Origin: Rudanella sp031411995
GTDB lineage: Bacteria > Bacteroidota > Bacteroidia > Cytophagales > Spirosomataceae
DNA: 64,000 bases
Reading direction: 5' to 3'
Assembly: GCA_031411995.1 (NCBI GenBank)
Contig: JANOCD010000114.1
Coordinates: 248,001-312,000, forward strand
Positions 1 to 8,960 of the stretch are shown here, piece after piece. Numbering within the stretch: position 1 is the first letter of the stretch; every line of letters begins with the position of its first letter. A program made the translations under genes and the position numbers. The notes beneath the pieces were generated by a model that was given only the letters and a program-made list of their open reading frames with translations, ran no database searches and was not told where the DNA came from.

Positions 1-902
1 ACAATTCGCTGGGCAAACAGCGGAAAAAGCAATACCGAAGTGAACAAGCCATAGCCCACTATCACCACCAGCAATGATCCGATGGTGAGGTTTCTGTTCT
101 TGAGTGCCCGCAGATCCACCACTGGTTCCTGGGTGCCGCGCAACTCCCACCACACAAACAGCGGTATGGAAATGACAGCGGCAATGGTTAGGTACAGGAT
201 CGCCGAACTATCGAACCAATCGTCGGACTCGCCCCGTTCCAGCACATATTGAAGCGCACCCACACCCACCGCCAACAACAAAATCCCCAGCGTATCGATG
301 CTTATTTTGCTCCGGTCAATGTTCAGTTCCTCGGCCTTTTTGTCGATAAAGGTCCAGCTCAGCACCACCGCCAGAATCCCAATGGGCACGTTGATGTAGA
401 ACATCCAGCTCCAGTGATAATTGTCGATAATGTAGCCACCCAAGGTTGGGCCAAGGGTTGGGCCAAGCACAATACCCATGCCAAACAGGGCTGAGGCCGT
501 TGCCCGCTTCGAAGGCGGAAACGCATCGTACATCAACCCCTGCGAGGTCGACAGCAGGGCACCACCGCCCACACCCTGCAGGAAACGGAAGGCCACCAAC
601 ACCCAGAGATTATCGGCAAAACCGCACCCCCAGGAGGCAACGGTAAACAGGATAATGGACCCTATGTAATAGTTTTTACGGCCAAAATACCGTTGAAAAA
701 AACTCGTCATCGGAATCACAATCACGTTGGCAATGGCGTAGGCCGTCACCACCCACGACACATCCTCGATGGTAACGCCGAGATTACCCGCAATGTCCGT
801 TAGCCCGACGTTGACAATAGAAATATCAATCAATTCGATGATAGCCGCCGTGATGGCCGTGATCACCACGATCCATTGGCGAAAGCCGGTTTTTTGTTCC
901 AT
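1..902 (-). CDS. emrB: DHA2-family (EmrB/QacA) multidrug efflux permease, 3' end outside window
   Basis: Inner-membrane drug/proton antiporter of the 14-helix DHA2 branch of the major facilitator superfamily. Only the first 300 or so residues are visible, because the reading frame runs off the left edge without a stop. Translating back from the ATG at 902 gives a short cytoplasmic start (MEQKTGFRQW), then helix 1 and the family motifs: FFQRYFGRK in the loop after helix 2 (motif A) and GIVLGPTLGPTLGGYI in helix 5 (antiporter motif C). It lies 11 bases downstream of the HlyD-type adaptor gene on the same strand, so the two form an EmrAB-like unit that would work with an outer-membrane factor encoded elsewhere. 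Expression is probably set by the divergent MarR protein. Substrate cannot be told from sequence. Confidence 0.9.
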   Translation of the reverse strand, partial: MEQKTGFRQWIVVITAITAAIIELIDISIVNVGLTDIAGNLGVTIEDVSWVVTAYAIANVIVIPMTSFFQRYFGRKNYYIGSIILFTVASWGCGFADNLWVLVAFRFLQGVGGGALLSTSQGLMYDAFPPSKRATASALFGMGIVLGPTLGPTLGGYIIDNYHWSWMFYINVPIGILAVVLSWTFIDKKAEELNIDRSKISIDTLGILLLAVGVGALQYVLERGESDDWFDSSAILYLTIAAVISIPLFVWWELRGTQEPVVDLRALKNRNLTIGSLLVVIVGYGLFTSVLLFPLFAQRI

Positions 903-913
903 GATTCTCACTC

Positions 914-2002
914 CTATTTTTCTACCCGTACAGCTACATCCGTACTCAAACCGGCCCGGAGTTGATCACGGTATTGGCCAGGGTTCAGAATTTCGATTTT
1001 CACGGGCACCCGTTGGGTGATTTTCACGAAGTTGCCGGAGGCATTATCGGCTGGGAGCAGGGCAAAACGGGCACCCGTGGCTTCAGAAAGCGACGATATA
1101 CGGCCTTTGACATCCAGCTTTGGATAGGCATCCAGTTTAATGTCGACCTCCTGCCCTACTTTCATTTTTTCCAGTTGCGTTTCTTTGAAATTGGCTACCA
1201 CCCAGAATGTAGAGTCGGCCACAATGGTCATCAGGTTCTGGCCCGGTTGCACATACTGACCCACCACCACACTTTTCCGGCCAATTTTACCCGTGATCGG
1301 AGCCGTCAACCGGGCGTAGCCAAGCCGCAGTTTGGCATTATCAATGGCGGTTTGTTTCACTTTAATAACAGCCTCCACTTTCTGGATGTTGGCCTGAGCG
1401 CGGGCAATGGCCGCTTGGGCAACTCCCTGTCCGGTACGGGCTAAACCCACCTGTTCTTCGCTGGCCTCGTATTGGCTGGTCTGCACATCGGCCGTGTTGC
1501 GCGTATCCTCCAACTGCTTGCGAGTCAGCGACTGATCGTTGTATAGGTTCTGATCGCGTTGGAGGTCCTGTTTGGCTTTGTCGCGCCGGAGAGCCTGCAC
1601 ACTGGCGTTCGATTGGGCCACTTTCAGGTTCTGGGCCACATTGCGGACAGTAGCCTGGGCGTTTTGCAAATCGGCACGGGCTGTTTGGAGGTCGGCCAGG
1701 GTTTGCTGATAATCGGCCTCGGCTTGTTTCAGGGCCAGGTCATATTCTTGTGGGTCGATGGTCAGCATGGGTTGCCCCCGCTTCACATCGGTATAGTCGC
1801 TTACGTCTACCGACTGAACATAGCCTGCCACCCGCGCCAGCACCGGGGCGGAGTTGGTTTCGATCTGGGCATTGTCAGTCGTTTCATAGTGTTGATTGTA
1901 GCGGTAGGCATTAAAGCCATAGAACCCAGCCGTTGCCAGCACAATCAGGCCAACTACTGGAGCAATAAATTTTCGGGGGGAGTTTGTCGATTCAGTTGCC
2001 AT
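914..2002 (-). CDS. emrA: HlyD/EmrA-family periplasmic adaptor of drug efflux pump
   Basis: Membrane-fusion protein of 362 residues joining the inner-membrane pump to an outer-membrane channel. One N-terminal anchor helix (about residues 12-30) is followed by the first half of the biotinyl-lipoyl domain (VLARVAGYVQSVDVSDYTDV), a long Gln/Ala-rich coiled-coil hairpin (about 85-220), the second lipoyl half (RLTAPITGKIGRKSVVVGQY) and a beta-barrel region with the usual FWVVANFKETQL strand. Length is normal for EmrA. It is the promoter-proximal gene of the efflux operon, transcribed away from the MarR gene, with the permease 11 bases downstream. The ATG at 2002 gives the short positively charged lead expected before the anchor. 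Family assignment is secure. Substrate range is unknown. Confidence 0.93.
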   Translation of the reverse strand: MATESTNSPRKFIAPVVGLIVLATAGFYGFNAYRYNQHYETTDNAQIETNSAPVLARVAGYVQSVDVSDYTDVKRGQPMLTIDPQEYDLALKQAEADYQQTLADLQTARADLQNAQATVRNVAQNLKVAQSNASVQALRRDKAKQDLQRDQNLYNDQSLTRKQLEDTRNTADVQTSQYEASEEQVGLARTGQGVAQAAIARAQANIQKVEAVIKVKQTAIDNAKLRLGYARLTAPITGKIGRKSVVVGQYVQPGQNLMTIVADSTFWVVANFKETQLEKMKVGQEVDIKLDAYPKLDVKGRISSLSEATGARFALLPADNASGNFVKITQRVPVKIEILNPGQYRDQLRAGLSTDVAVRVEK

Positions 2003-2025
2003 GGTTAATTCTCTCTTTCCGTGTG

Positions 2026-2121
2026 TTCACTAAAGTGAACCGCAGAGTAGTCAATGTGGTTTACTATGCAGCAAAGGTAAACCGGGTTGACTATTAAAGT
2101 CAAATAAGTTGACTATATTTG
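2026..2121. promoter_or_regulatory. Divergent control region emrA / marR with clustered inverted repeats
   Basis: Three inverted repeats sit within 80 bases: TTCACT-2-AGTGAA (2026-2039), GGTTTAC-12-GTAAACC (2058-2083) and TTGACT-5-AGTCAA (2087-2103). GTTGACTAT recurs at 2108-2116, directly before TATATTTG (2114-2121), an exact match to the Bacteroidota -7 element TAnnTTTG for the plus-strand marR gene. MarR dimers usually bind such palindromes between divergent target and regulator genes, so this is the likely operator set for both directions. Which repeat is bound is not shown by the sequence. Confidence 0.7.
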
Positions 2122-2166
2122 CGTAGAAAATTTACGCAATCGTCCAAAAACGATTATCTTTAACTC

Positions 2167-2658
2167 ATGACCCCGGAAACAGACAAGTTAATCTTTGATT
2201 TCGACCATTTTGACGAGATCAGGCGACGGTCGTTGGGCCGTTTATCGTGGCGGCTGAAGCGGTATATTGAAAGCTTTCTGGAACCCCGTTTGCAGGAGCG
2301 GGGCTTTGCTGATTTCAAACTGAGTTATCTCGCTGTGTTAGCCAACGTGGAGGAGCGGGGCATAACCAATAACGAATTGGCCCGGCGTGCGTGTGTAACC
2401 AAGCAGATGATGAGCAAAACGGTCAGTTTGCTCGAACAGCAGGGGTATATTTATACGAAGAAGCATGAAAGTGATTCGCGGTCGAGTGTGATTTTCCTGA
2501 ACGAACGCGGCAAAGTTCTGTTCATAAACCTGCACGAATGCATTTCGGACATGCACGATAAATTCAGTACGATCCTGGGCCAAAACCGATTTGAGCAAAT
2601 GATCGATTCGTGGGTGGTTCTGATGGACGGATTAGACGACGATGCAGCGCAATCCTAA
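2167..2658 (+). CDS. MarR-family transcriptional regulator
   Basis: Winged helix-turn-helix regulator of 163 residues, the usual size for MarR. The recognition region is GITNNELARRACVTKQMMSKTVSLLEQQG split over about residues 58-86, followed by the wing with the characteristic charged DSRSS loop (about 92-98). Its gene is divergent from the emrAB-like efflux genes and separated by a palindrome-rich control region, the classic arrangement for a repressor that releases when a drug or phenolic ligand binds (inference from the family). The ATG at 2167 lies about 45 bases after the TATATTTG element. The 3' end overlaps the convergent response-regulator gene by four bases. Confidence 0.93.
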   Translation: MTPETDKLIFDFDHFDEIRRRSLGRLSWRLKRYIESFLEPRLQERGFADFKLSYLAVLANVEERGITNNELARRACVTKQMMSKTVSLLEQQGYIYTKKHESDSRSSVIFLNERGKVLFINLHECISDMHDKFSTILGQNRFEQMIDSWVVLMDGLDDDAAQS

Positions 2659-3314
2659 AGAGTAATAAGGCCCAGTCGAAGGGCTTCCATCACCATGCCC
2701 ACCCGACTTTTAACGTGTAGTTTCTGGAATATGGCTTCCCGGTAGCCATCTACCGTCCGAACGCCAACGCACATTTTATCCGCAATTTGGGCGTATGTCA
2801 GGTCAGTACAAGCCCATTTAAGAAACTCTAGTTCGCGTTCGTTAAACTGAACAGAGGGCGTAGTGACGGCATTGACCGTTACTTTGGCCACCTGTATCGA
2901 CTTGAGCAGATGATGCGTCAGGAACTCCGAATAATAAAAACCTTTGGTCCGAATGTCGTCTAAAGCCTCCCGAAGCTCCGAGGGGCGACATCCTTTGAGC
3001 AAGTAGCCCCGCACCCCCAACCGAATCATCTGGGCAACCTGCTCCTCGCGGTCCATCATCGACAAAACCAGGATTTTAAGATCGGGGTGGTGTTGCTGGA
3101 GATAGGTCGCCGTTTCAAAACCGTCCATTTCGGGCATGTTCACGTCGAGCAATAGGATCTCCGGAATACCCTGTTTGGGAAACCGTTCGATGAGGTCACG
3201 GCCATTTTCGGCCACATACAAAACATCGTATCCCTCAAATTTCTGAACCAGTTCTGACAGCGCTTGCGCCAGTAGCTGGTGATCATCGGCAATGGCAATC
3301 GTTGTGGTGGACAT
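2655..3314 (-). CDS. NarL/FixJ-family response regulator
   Basis: Two-component DNA-binding regulator of 219 residues. The receiver domain has the acidic pair D10-D11, phospho-acceptor D57 (LLLDVNMPEMDG) and a lysine in the YLLKG loop. A LuxR-type HTH follows (about 155-219, NERELEFLKWACTDLTYAQI then TVDGY). The HTH is slightly unusual, with GVRTVDGYREAIFQKL in place of the common S-x-x-TV-x-x-H, as in Bacteroidota regulators paired with short DegS-like kinases. The kinase gene lies 87 bases upstream on the same strand, so it is the probable phosphodonor. The 3' end overlaps the end of the marR gene by four bases. Confidence 0.92.
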   Translation of the reverse strand: MSTTTIAIADDHQLLAQALSELVQKFEGYDVLYVAENGRDLIERFPKQGIPEILLLDVNMPEMDGFETATYLQQHHPDLKILVLSMMDREEQVAQMIRLGVRGYLLKGCRPSELREALDDIRTKGFYYSEFLTHHLLKSIQVAKVTVNAVTTPSVQFNERELEFLKWACTDLTYAQIADKMCVGVRTVDGYREAIFQKLHVKSRVGMVMEALRLGLITL

Positions 3315-3401
3315 AGTAAGGTGTAGAGGATGGTTAATTGGCTGTAAGGTAGTCTATTACCTGTGCCAAGTCAATAGGTCTACTAAACTTACCGGATTAA
3401 A

Positions 3402-4202
3402 TTAAACAGCCGGTAACGTAATCGTGATTATGCACCCTTCACCGGGTTGGCTCATGATGGTGCAACTGCCGCCCAGCAGCGTGGCCCGGCGTTGCAGATT
3501 CCCCAAACCCTGCCCGGTGGCTGCGGGTTTTGTATCAGGTTGAGGATTCATGGGGAAGCCACGTCCGTCGTCGGCAATGCAGAGCGCGAAGCGGTCGGGC
3601 TGATAATCGGTGCTGACCAGGATGGTTTTGGCACGGGCGTGTTTCAGCGTATTGCTGATGGCCTCCTGCACCATGCGAAACAACACAATTTCGACTTGCG
3701 GATTGAGCCGGCGGGGTTCGCCGGTGATGGTTAGCTGGGTCTCGTATCGGCCCGTCCGGCAAATACGGTCGAGTTCGAGCCGGATGCTGTCGTGAAGGCC
3801 AATTTGGGTAACGGCATCGGTATTGAGTGTTTTGGAGAGGGTGCGCAAATCGTTGATCACCTGTTGCACAAGCGATCCCGTTTGTTGCACGGCGGGGTGA
3901 TGGGGCGTTTCCACCAGGTCTTCATCGAGCACATTTAACTGGAGCCGAACCACCGCCAGCAACTGCCCGATATGATCGTGCAGCTCCCCCGAAATATGCT
4001 GCAATGTCTGGTTCTGGGTCTCGACCTGAGCAGTCAGAATTTCGCGCTGATATGTTTCGTGAACACGAATCATTTCCTGTTGGTGTTCATTACGTTTTCG
4101 CTGATAGATCAGAAAAAAAGAAGCCACAAATGTGGCTAAGAGTAGCATCAGAAAAGTTCCTGCAATCAGGACAACGACGATTTCATTAGTTGCGCTTTCC
4201 AT
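3402..4202 (-). CDS. LiaS/DegS-type sensor histidine kinase, short single-TM form
   Basis: Histidine kinase of 266 residues with almost no sensor domain: one membrane helix (about 8-33), a short coiled linker, a HisKA_3 dimerisation domain whose phospho-acceptor is H75 in SGELHDHIGQ, and a HATPase_c domain (N-box EAISNTLKHARAK, G-box IADDGRGF, then GQGLGNLQRR). HisKA_3 kinases pair with NarL-type regulators, and one follows downstream (2655-3314). The first 37 bases lie inside the end of the preceding membrane-protein gene, implying translational coupling. Because the kinase has no periplasmic part, that membrane protein is a plausible sensory partner (inference). Paralogues of this design are common in Cytophagales. 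Confidence 0.92.
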   Translation of the reverse strand: MESATNEIVVVLIAGTFLMLLLATFVASFFLIYQRKRNEHQQEMIRVHETYQREILTAQVETQNQTLQHISGELHDHIGQLLAVVRLQLNVLDEDLVETPHHPAVQQTGSLVQQVINDLRTLSKTLNTDAVTQIGLHDSIRLELDRICRTGRYETQLTITGEPRRLNPQVEIVLFRMVQEAISNTLKHARAKTILVSTDYQPDRFALCIADDGRGFPMNPQPDTKPAATGQGLGNLQRRATLLGGSCTIMSQPGEGCIITITLPAV

Positions 4203-4807
4203 ACAAGACCAGTCGTGTATAGCCCATAAAAAATGATATTCAATACGTGATTGATCGTGTATAACTGGATGGCCAACAGCGAATTTTGCTGAATAAAATA
4301 ATTAATAAGCCCAACCACAAAAAATGAACCCGTGAAAAAGAAAAGGACACCCGTTACAACCCAAAACTCGGGAATACGTCTCATGCTGCTCAATACCGGC
4401 TCACGCAATAATTGTTGAAAATAGAGTGCGGATAAAACAACAAGCAGGATAGCTTCGATCATAAAACTGTATGAGTTGGGAGCTCGCCATGTCTGAATAA
4501 AAAAAGCATTTATCAAGCAAAATAGGCTGAAGGCTATAATTGAAAAATTTATAAATCGCCGGTATAATGTGTTATGCAGTGTATCCCGGAAAAAAAGCGC
4601 GAACAAGCCATACTCAATTGGTTGGTAAGCGTGAAAAAGGGGAAATGATGTGATGCGTTTCAACATCAATACTAACCCCACTGCTTCGACAATGGTGGTG
4701 ATCACAACCAACACACTGAGCCAGCGGAAATTCCCAACAAGGTATTTCCACTGGCTGATTGCTAGTAAGCAACAAAGCAGTAAGCAGGTTAAGTATGCAT
4801 AAAGCAT
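4166..4807 (-). CDS. Polytopic membrane protein of unknown function, kinase-coupled
   Basis: I do not recognise a named family. The 213 residues consist almost entirely of hydrophobic helices, about six or seven, with short charged loops such as LMLKRIT, RDTLHNTLYRR and QLLREPVLSSMRRIPEFW. There is no signal peptide and no catalytic motif. The gene overlaps the downstream kinase gene by 37 bases and follows the hypothetical gene 4811-5488 by three bases, so all three are co-transcribed. A membrane module translated with a kinase that lacks its own sensor domain suggests a role in signal input, but this is inference from context only. Confidence 0.75.
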   Translation of the reverse strand: MLYAYLTCLLLCCLLAISQWKYLVGNFRWLSVLVVITTIVEAVGLVLMLKRITSFPLFHAYQPIEYGLFALFFRDTLHNTLYRRFINFSIIAFSLFCLINAFFIQTWRAPNSYSFMIEAILLVVLSALYFQQLLREPVLSSMRRIPEFWVVTGVLFFFTGSFFVVGLINYFIQQNSLLAIQLYTINHVLNIIFYGLYTTGLVWKAQLMKSSLS

Positions 4808-4810
4808 AAT

Positions 4811-5488
4811 TTATTCCTCTGGAATTGGACAGCACATGGTTCCGTTGTCGACGACTGAATCGTCATCCTCTACTTTGACAAAAGGAACATAATCTTTATC
4901 CGCTCCAACCATCATGACTGTCAAACGGTTATAGGGATTAACACCAAAATAAACGACCACGAAAGTTGCTCCTTTATCTAGGATTTCAGTTTTGATCAAA
5001 CCAGTTCGTTCATGTGCATACCCCTTAAATTCATTCAGCGGATTGAAGTAGCGTATAGGCACATAATTACTCACTGCCTCGCAACGTTTGATATAATTCC
5101 CAATACAGAGTAGTGGGTGGGCTACTTCCGCATCATTCTCCCCTTTTTCGATATGGGCCTGATAAAACGGCGTTTTAGGCGTGGCCGGGCTATCAAAACC
5201 AGCGACCATAACTGATAAATTATGGAATTTACTGGCCATTCCGTCACAGATCATGAAGAAGACAAAGTATTCAAAATCAGCGGATAAAAGTACCCTGAGT
5301 GTATCAGCCTGGAAATAAACAACATAAGGATCTCGACTGGTATCAACACCCTTACTCGGGTCATTATGACCCTCCTTACGGCTTACGTGACCTTGTTTGT
5401 AATTTCTGAACTCTTCAGGTTTCAATATCACTTCGTTCTTTTTCAAAAGAAGTCCTTCTCCCAATGGTTTGGATCTGAGAATTGGCAT
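4811..5488 (-). CDS. Hypothetical soluble protein heading a two-component operon
   Basis: Unrecognised protein of 225 residues without signal peptide or membrane helix. The sequence is rich in beta-forming stretches (YVVYFQADTLRVLL, YFVFFMICDG, ATFVVVYFGV, RLTVMMVGADKDYVPFVKV) and ends in an acidic tail with a Cys pair (TMCCPIPEE). It is the first gene of the operon that continues with a membrane protein, a kinase and a response regulator, and it has a well-formed promoter 38 bases upstream. Position suggests it belongs to the signalling unit, but nothing in the sequence shows a function. Confidence 0.75.
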   Translation of the reverse strand: MPILRSKPLGEGLLLKKNEVILKPEEFRNYKQGHVSRKEGHNDPSKGVDTSRDPYVVYFQADTLRVLLSADFEYFVFFMICDGMASKFHNLSVMVAGFDSPATPKTPFYQAHIEKGENDAEVAHPLLCIGNYIKRCEAVSNYVPIRYFNPLNEFKGYAHERTGLIKTEILDKGATFVVVYFGVNPYNRLTVMMVGADKDYVPFVKVEDDDSVVDNGTMCCPIPEE

Positions 5489-5525
5489 AGTGTGTTTGGT
5501 TTAGTGTTTGACGGTATTATCAATT

Positions 5526-5557
5526 CAAACATACGTTAGCTGAATAGCCAAAGTCAA
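5526..5557 (-). promoter_or_regulatory. Bacteroidota-type promoter for the 5488-2655 signalling operon
   Basis: Read on the minus strand, TTG (5555-5557), a 21-base spacer and TATGTTTG (5526-5533) match the consensus TTG-N17-23-TAnnTTTG exactly. The element ends 37 bases before the ATG at 5488. Confidence 0.65.
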
Positions 5558-5618
5558 TATAAAAACCCCATTACCGGAAATCTCCCGCTCAAAAAGGGTA
5601 TATTTCCCGTGTCCGTTT

Positions 5619-8600
5619 TCATCCGTTTAGTATCGGTATTTGCACCCGATGCACCATGCCCCGTTCAGGCCGGGGCAATACCTCAAAATGCCCGTCAAGA
5701 TCCATCACCGTGGTCTGAATATTTTGCAGGCCAATTCCTGCCGTGTCGGGCAGTTGGGCGGGATCATAGCCGCGCCCATTGTCGGCAACGGTCAGGGTGA
5801 GGGTGCCGTTTTGCCGTTCCAGTTCCACGTCAACGAGCGAGGCTCCAGCGTGGCGAATGGTGTTGTTGAGGAGTTCTTTGGCCACCTGTAGCACCGGCTG
5901 CTCAATAGAGGCAGGCACTATCCCTACCTTGGCGTGGGTGAAGTTGATTTCGAGGGTGGGCTGGGCAGCCTGCACCTGCTCCACCAGCAGTTCCAGCGAC
6001 ATCACCAGGCCCTGTTCCTGCACCTGCCCCGGCACCAACGCGTGCGAGATGGCCCGAACATCGGCGCACAGCCTGCTCAACTGCGCCGAATAGTCCTGCA
6101 ATCGGTTTATCTCGTCAGTAGATAAGCCCTGTCGGTTAATCAGCACGGTATCAATGCGCATTTTGAGCAGCACCAGATCCATACCGATATTATCGTGGAG
6201 GTCGCGGGAGAGCCGCTTGCGTTCGGTGTGCTGGGCATCGAGCGAGAGTTGGTAGCGTTGACGCTGCTTGTGAAGCCGGTTTTTGAGGTACAGCCGAACG
6301 CTCCCGTAGCCTAAACTGGCCAGCAAGAGAGTCATTAGCAACACAAACCAGGTGGTTTGCCAGAACGCCGGGCGAATCAAAATGGTAAGGATCTGGGGCG
6401 TAGGAGTCCAGCGGCCTTCGTTGTCGGCCGCTACCACCTCAAAACGATACGAGCCGGGTGACAAATTTGTGTAGCGGGCTGAGTTGATGGACCCACTCTC
6501 GACCCAATCGCGGTCAACACCCACGAGCCGGTAGCGGTATTGATTATTCCCCAGCGACTGGTAGTCGATGGCGGCAAACTGAATCTGAATCGTGTTGTCG
6601 GTTCGGGAGAGAACCACCGTGTCGGCCTCGCCAATGTAGGTGGGAAACTGTGCCAGTTTACCATTGATTCTCAGGCTGGTAACCGCCACTGACAAGGGAT
6701 GCGCATGGGCATAAAGCCGGTCAGGGCGGAGCCGGACCACGCCCATAACGCCCCCCAGATACAGGTCGCCGGAGCGGGTTTTGAGAGCCGCCAGCGAATT
6801 GTATTCCTGGGGCCGCACCTGTCGCACCACGACCATTTTCTGCGTGGCCAGGTCGAATCGGTACAGTTCGTTATTGGTACTAAGCCACAACTGCCCCGAT
6901 TCGTCGGGTAACAAACTGTAGATAGGCTGCACACCGGGGCCGGGCGTAAACCGCTGCTCGACGCGCCGGGTTTTCGTGTTGAAACTGACCAGATCGACGT
7001 TGCCCACCCACAGGCGGTCGGCGCGAGTATCCTGATAAAAACAGAGCGCGTTTCGCCCGCCCAGGGGTTCATTATAGAGCCATTGTAGTTGGCCGTTTTC
7101 GTAGGTATAACAATCGAAACCCCGTAGCCATCGGCCCACATAAAGCCGTTTTTTTGGGGCATCATACCAGAAACTACCCATAAGCCGCTCATTGGGGAAG
7201 TTCAGGGCTTCGAACCGGTGGGTGTCGGGCCAAAACCGGAACAACCCGCCCGTGGTTGCCAGTAACAGCGACTTGCCGCCGGGTTCTTCCCACATGCCCC
7301 GTGCATACTGCGCCGGGGGGGTGGAATTGGCGGTGTTCGGGATGGTTTCAAATCGGTCGCGGGTGGGGTCATACAGGCATAACCCCTGCCGGGTGCCAAT
7401 CCAGACGCGCCCCTGCGAGTCGCAAAAAACCGCCCCCGTGCCGCCCGTTGGCAGCGATCCCGGATCATTGCCGGGCGTATAGGTTTTGATTTGGCCCGTT
7501 TTCGGGTCGAGCCGACTTAGCCCGGAGTCGATGCTGCCAATCCAGATGAGGCCGTTGGGTGTTTCGGCAAAACCCCGCGTGGCATTGGCTACCAGTTCAT
7601 TACCGGCACCCGATTCAGCCGTGTAATAGTGAACAGCTCCCCGGTCGGGCGTGATGCGGTCGAGACCGGCGGGATCGGTGTTGGCCCACACAATACCTTC
7701 ATCGTCAATGTAGAGGGCATCGACCTGGTTCATGGCTAAACTTTGCCGGGTCGCCGGTTGGTGGGTGAGGTGGTGGTTAAACCGGTTCGTGAGCTTGTCG
7801 AACACCAGCAAGCCTCCCCCATCGGTGGCCAGCCAAAGCCGGTTGAGGGCATCCTGTTCAATATCGACCACCACATTCACGCTGAAATCGACCTGCGGAG
7901 TCGTAAAGCGATTCACCGTCATGGGGTCGGGTTGAAACCGGATCAGTGACGTGCTTCCACCGAGCCAGCAGGTGCCCGTTTCGTCGATGAACATGGACCG
8001 GAAACTATCTTTACCTTCCGGCCCACCTACGAAGTAAGTACGTTGCTGTTTGGTGCGGAGGTTATACCGCAACAATCCCGTGGGCAACAGCATCCAGAGT
8101 TCCTGCTGCCGGGGCCGCAATACCACATAATTGTTTTCGAGGGTCATGTTGGGCCGTACATTGGCCAGCATAACAGTCTGTTTGTTCTCGCGGTAATCGA
8201 ACTGAACCACGCCCCGGCTGTCGTCTACGAACCAGACACTTTGGTTATCAGCATAAAAAACGTGGGTGTGGCTCACCTGTTCCCGGCGGTTCAGCCGGGG
8301 AATAAACGCTGTGAAATCGTCGGCTTTTCGGTTATACCGGTTCAGGCCTTCTTCGGTGCCGAGCCACAAATCGCCGTTGGGATCTTCGACAATGCCGCTC
8401 ACAAACGCTCCCCGCAGACCCCGCTGACCGTTTCGGTAGAACACAAATCGGGTGCCATCGAACCGATTAAGGCCACCCTGCACCGACATCCACAAAAACC
8501 GGCGTGAGTCTTTGAGCATGTAATCGACCGACCCCTGCGTCAGACCAGCCTCATTTCCGTAATGATGGATAGTAAACTGCGCGACCGAATCGCCGGTGAT

Positions 8601-8672
8601 TGCAATTAGCAAACCGCTTAGGATGAAGCAAATCCACGACCAAAAACACCTTGCTGACTTCATTGTAAGCAA
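5619..8672 (-). CDS. Two-component regulator propeller sensor histidine kinase
   Basis: Inner-membrane kinase of 1017 residues. A signal peptide or N-terminal helix (about 8-30) is followed by a periplasmic double beta-propeller of Reg_prop repeats (LWLGTEEGLNRY, LWLATDGGGLLVFD, VWIGTRQGLCLYD, LWVGNVDLVSF), a Y_Y_Y domain (YRYRLVGVDRDW, about 710-780), one membrane helix, HisKA_3 with phospho-acceptor H826 (RDLHDNIG) and HATPase_c (NNTIRHAGA, VADNGRGYD, GIGLQNI). Unlike classical hybrid systems of Bacteroides it has no receiver or AraC domain. Its regulator is encoded divergently at 8961. Such propeller sensors commonly detect glycans or their breakdown products, but no ligand can be inferred here. 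The 288-base divergent spacer contains no recognisable gene. Confidence 0.93.
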   Translation of the reverse strand: MLTMKSARCFWSWICFILSGLLIAITGDSVAQFTIHHYGNEAGLTQGSVDYMLKDSRRFLWMSVQGGLNRFDGTRFVFYRNGQRGLRGAFVSGIVEDPNGDLWLGTEEGLNRYNRKADDFTAFIPRLNRREQVSHTHVFYADNQSVWFVDDSRGVVQFDYRENKQTVMLANVRPNMTLENNYVVLRPRQQELWMLLPTGLLRYNLRTKQQRTYFVGGPEGKDSFRSMFIDETGTCWLGGSTSLIRFQPDPMTVNRFTTPQVDFSVNVVVDIEQDALNRLWLATDGGGLLVFDKLTNRFNHHLTHQPATRQSLAMNQVDALYIDDEGIVWANTDPAGLDRITPDRGAVHYYTAESGAGNELVANATRGFAETPNGLIWIGSIDSGLSRLDPKTGQIKTYTPGNDPGSLPTGGTGAVFCDSQGRVWIGTRQGLCLYDPTRDRFETIPNTANSTPPAQYARGMWEEPGGKSLLLATTGGLFRFWPDTHRFEALNFPNERLMGSFWYDAPKKRLYVGRWLRGFDCYTYENGQLQWLYNEPLGGRNALCFYQDTRADRLWVGNVDLVSFNTKTRRVEQRFTPGPGVQPIYSLLPDESGQLWLSTNNELYRFDLATQKMVVVRQVRPQEYNSLAALKTRSGDLYLGGVMGVVRLRPDRLYAHAHPLSVAVTSLRINGKLAQFPTYIGEADTVVLSRTDNTIQIQFAAIDYQSLGNNQYRYRLVGVDRDWVESGSINSARYTNLSPGSYRFEVVAADNEGRWTPTPQILTILIRPAFWQTTWFVLLMTLLLASLGYGSVRLYLKNRLHKQRQRYQLSLDAQHTERKRLSRDLHDNIGMDLVLLKMRIDTVLINRQGLSTDEINRLQDYSAQLSRLCADVRAISHALVPGQVQEQGLVMSLELLVEQVQAAQPTLEINFTHAKVGIVPASIEQPVLQVAKELLNNTIRHAGASLVDVELERQNGTLTLTVADNGRGYDPAQLPDTAGIGLQNIQTTVMDLDGHFEVLPRPERGMVHRVQIPILNG

Positions 8673-8960
8673 TTTGGTAAATTTTGGTCAAAGTTCGATG
8701 CACAATAAAAATCAGGCAAGGGGGAAATCACCCTATTGTACCGGGAAATTACCCGTTTTCTCCCCTTAAAGGTGTAGAGCCTAAAATACTGTTTTGGGGG
8801 GATGTATGGCCCGGAACCATCCCCGACCTTTGATGCACCCAAATGGCAGGGCTTTCCGACTATATCCACCCGTTTTTTTTCACTCTCTCCAGCAGTTTAT
8901 GGTACTGGTGGTGAACTATGCTATCTTCGTTCACGCCAGTGCCCATAAACTCCGTATGCC

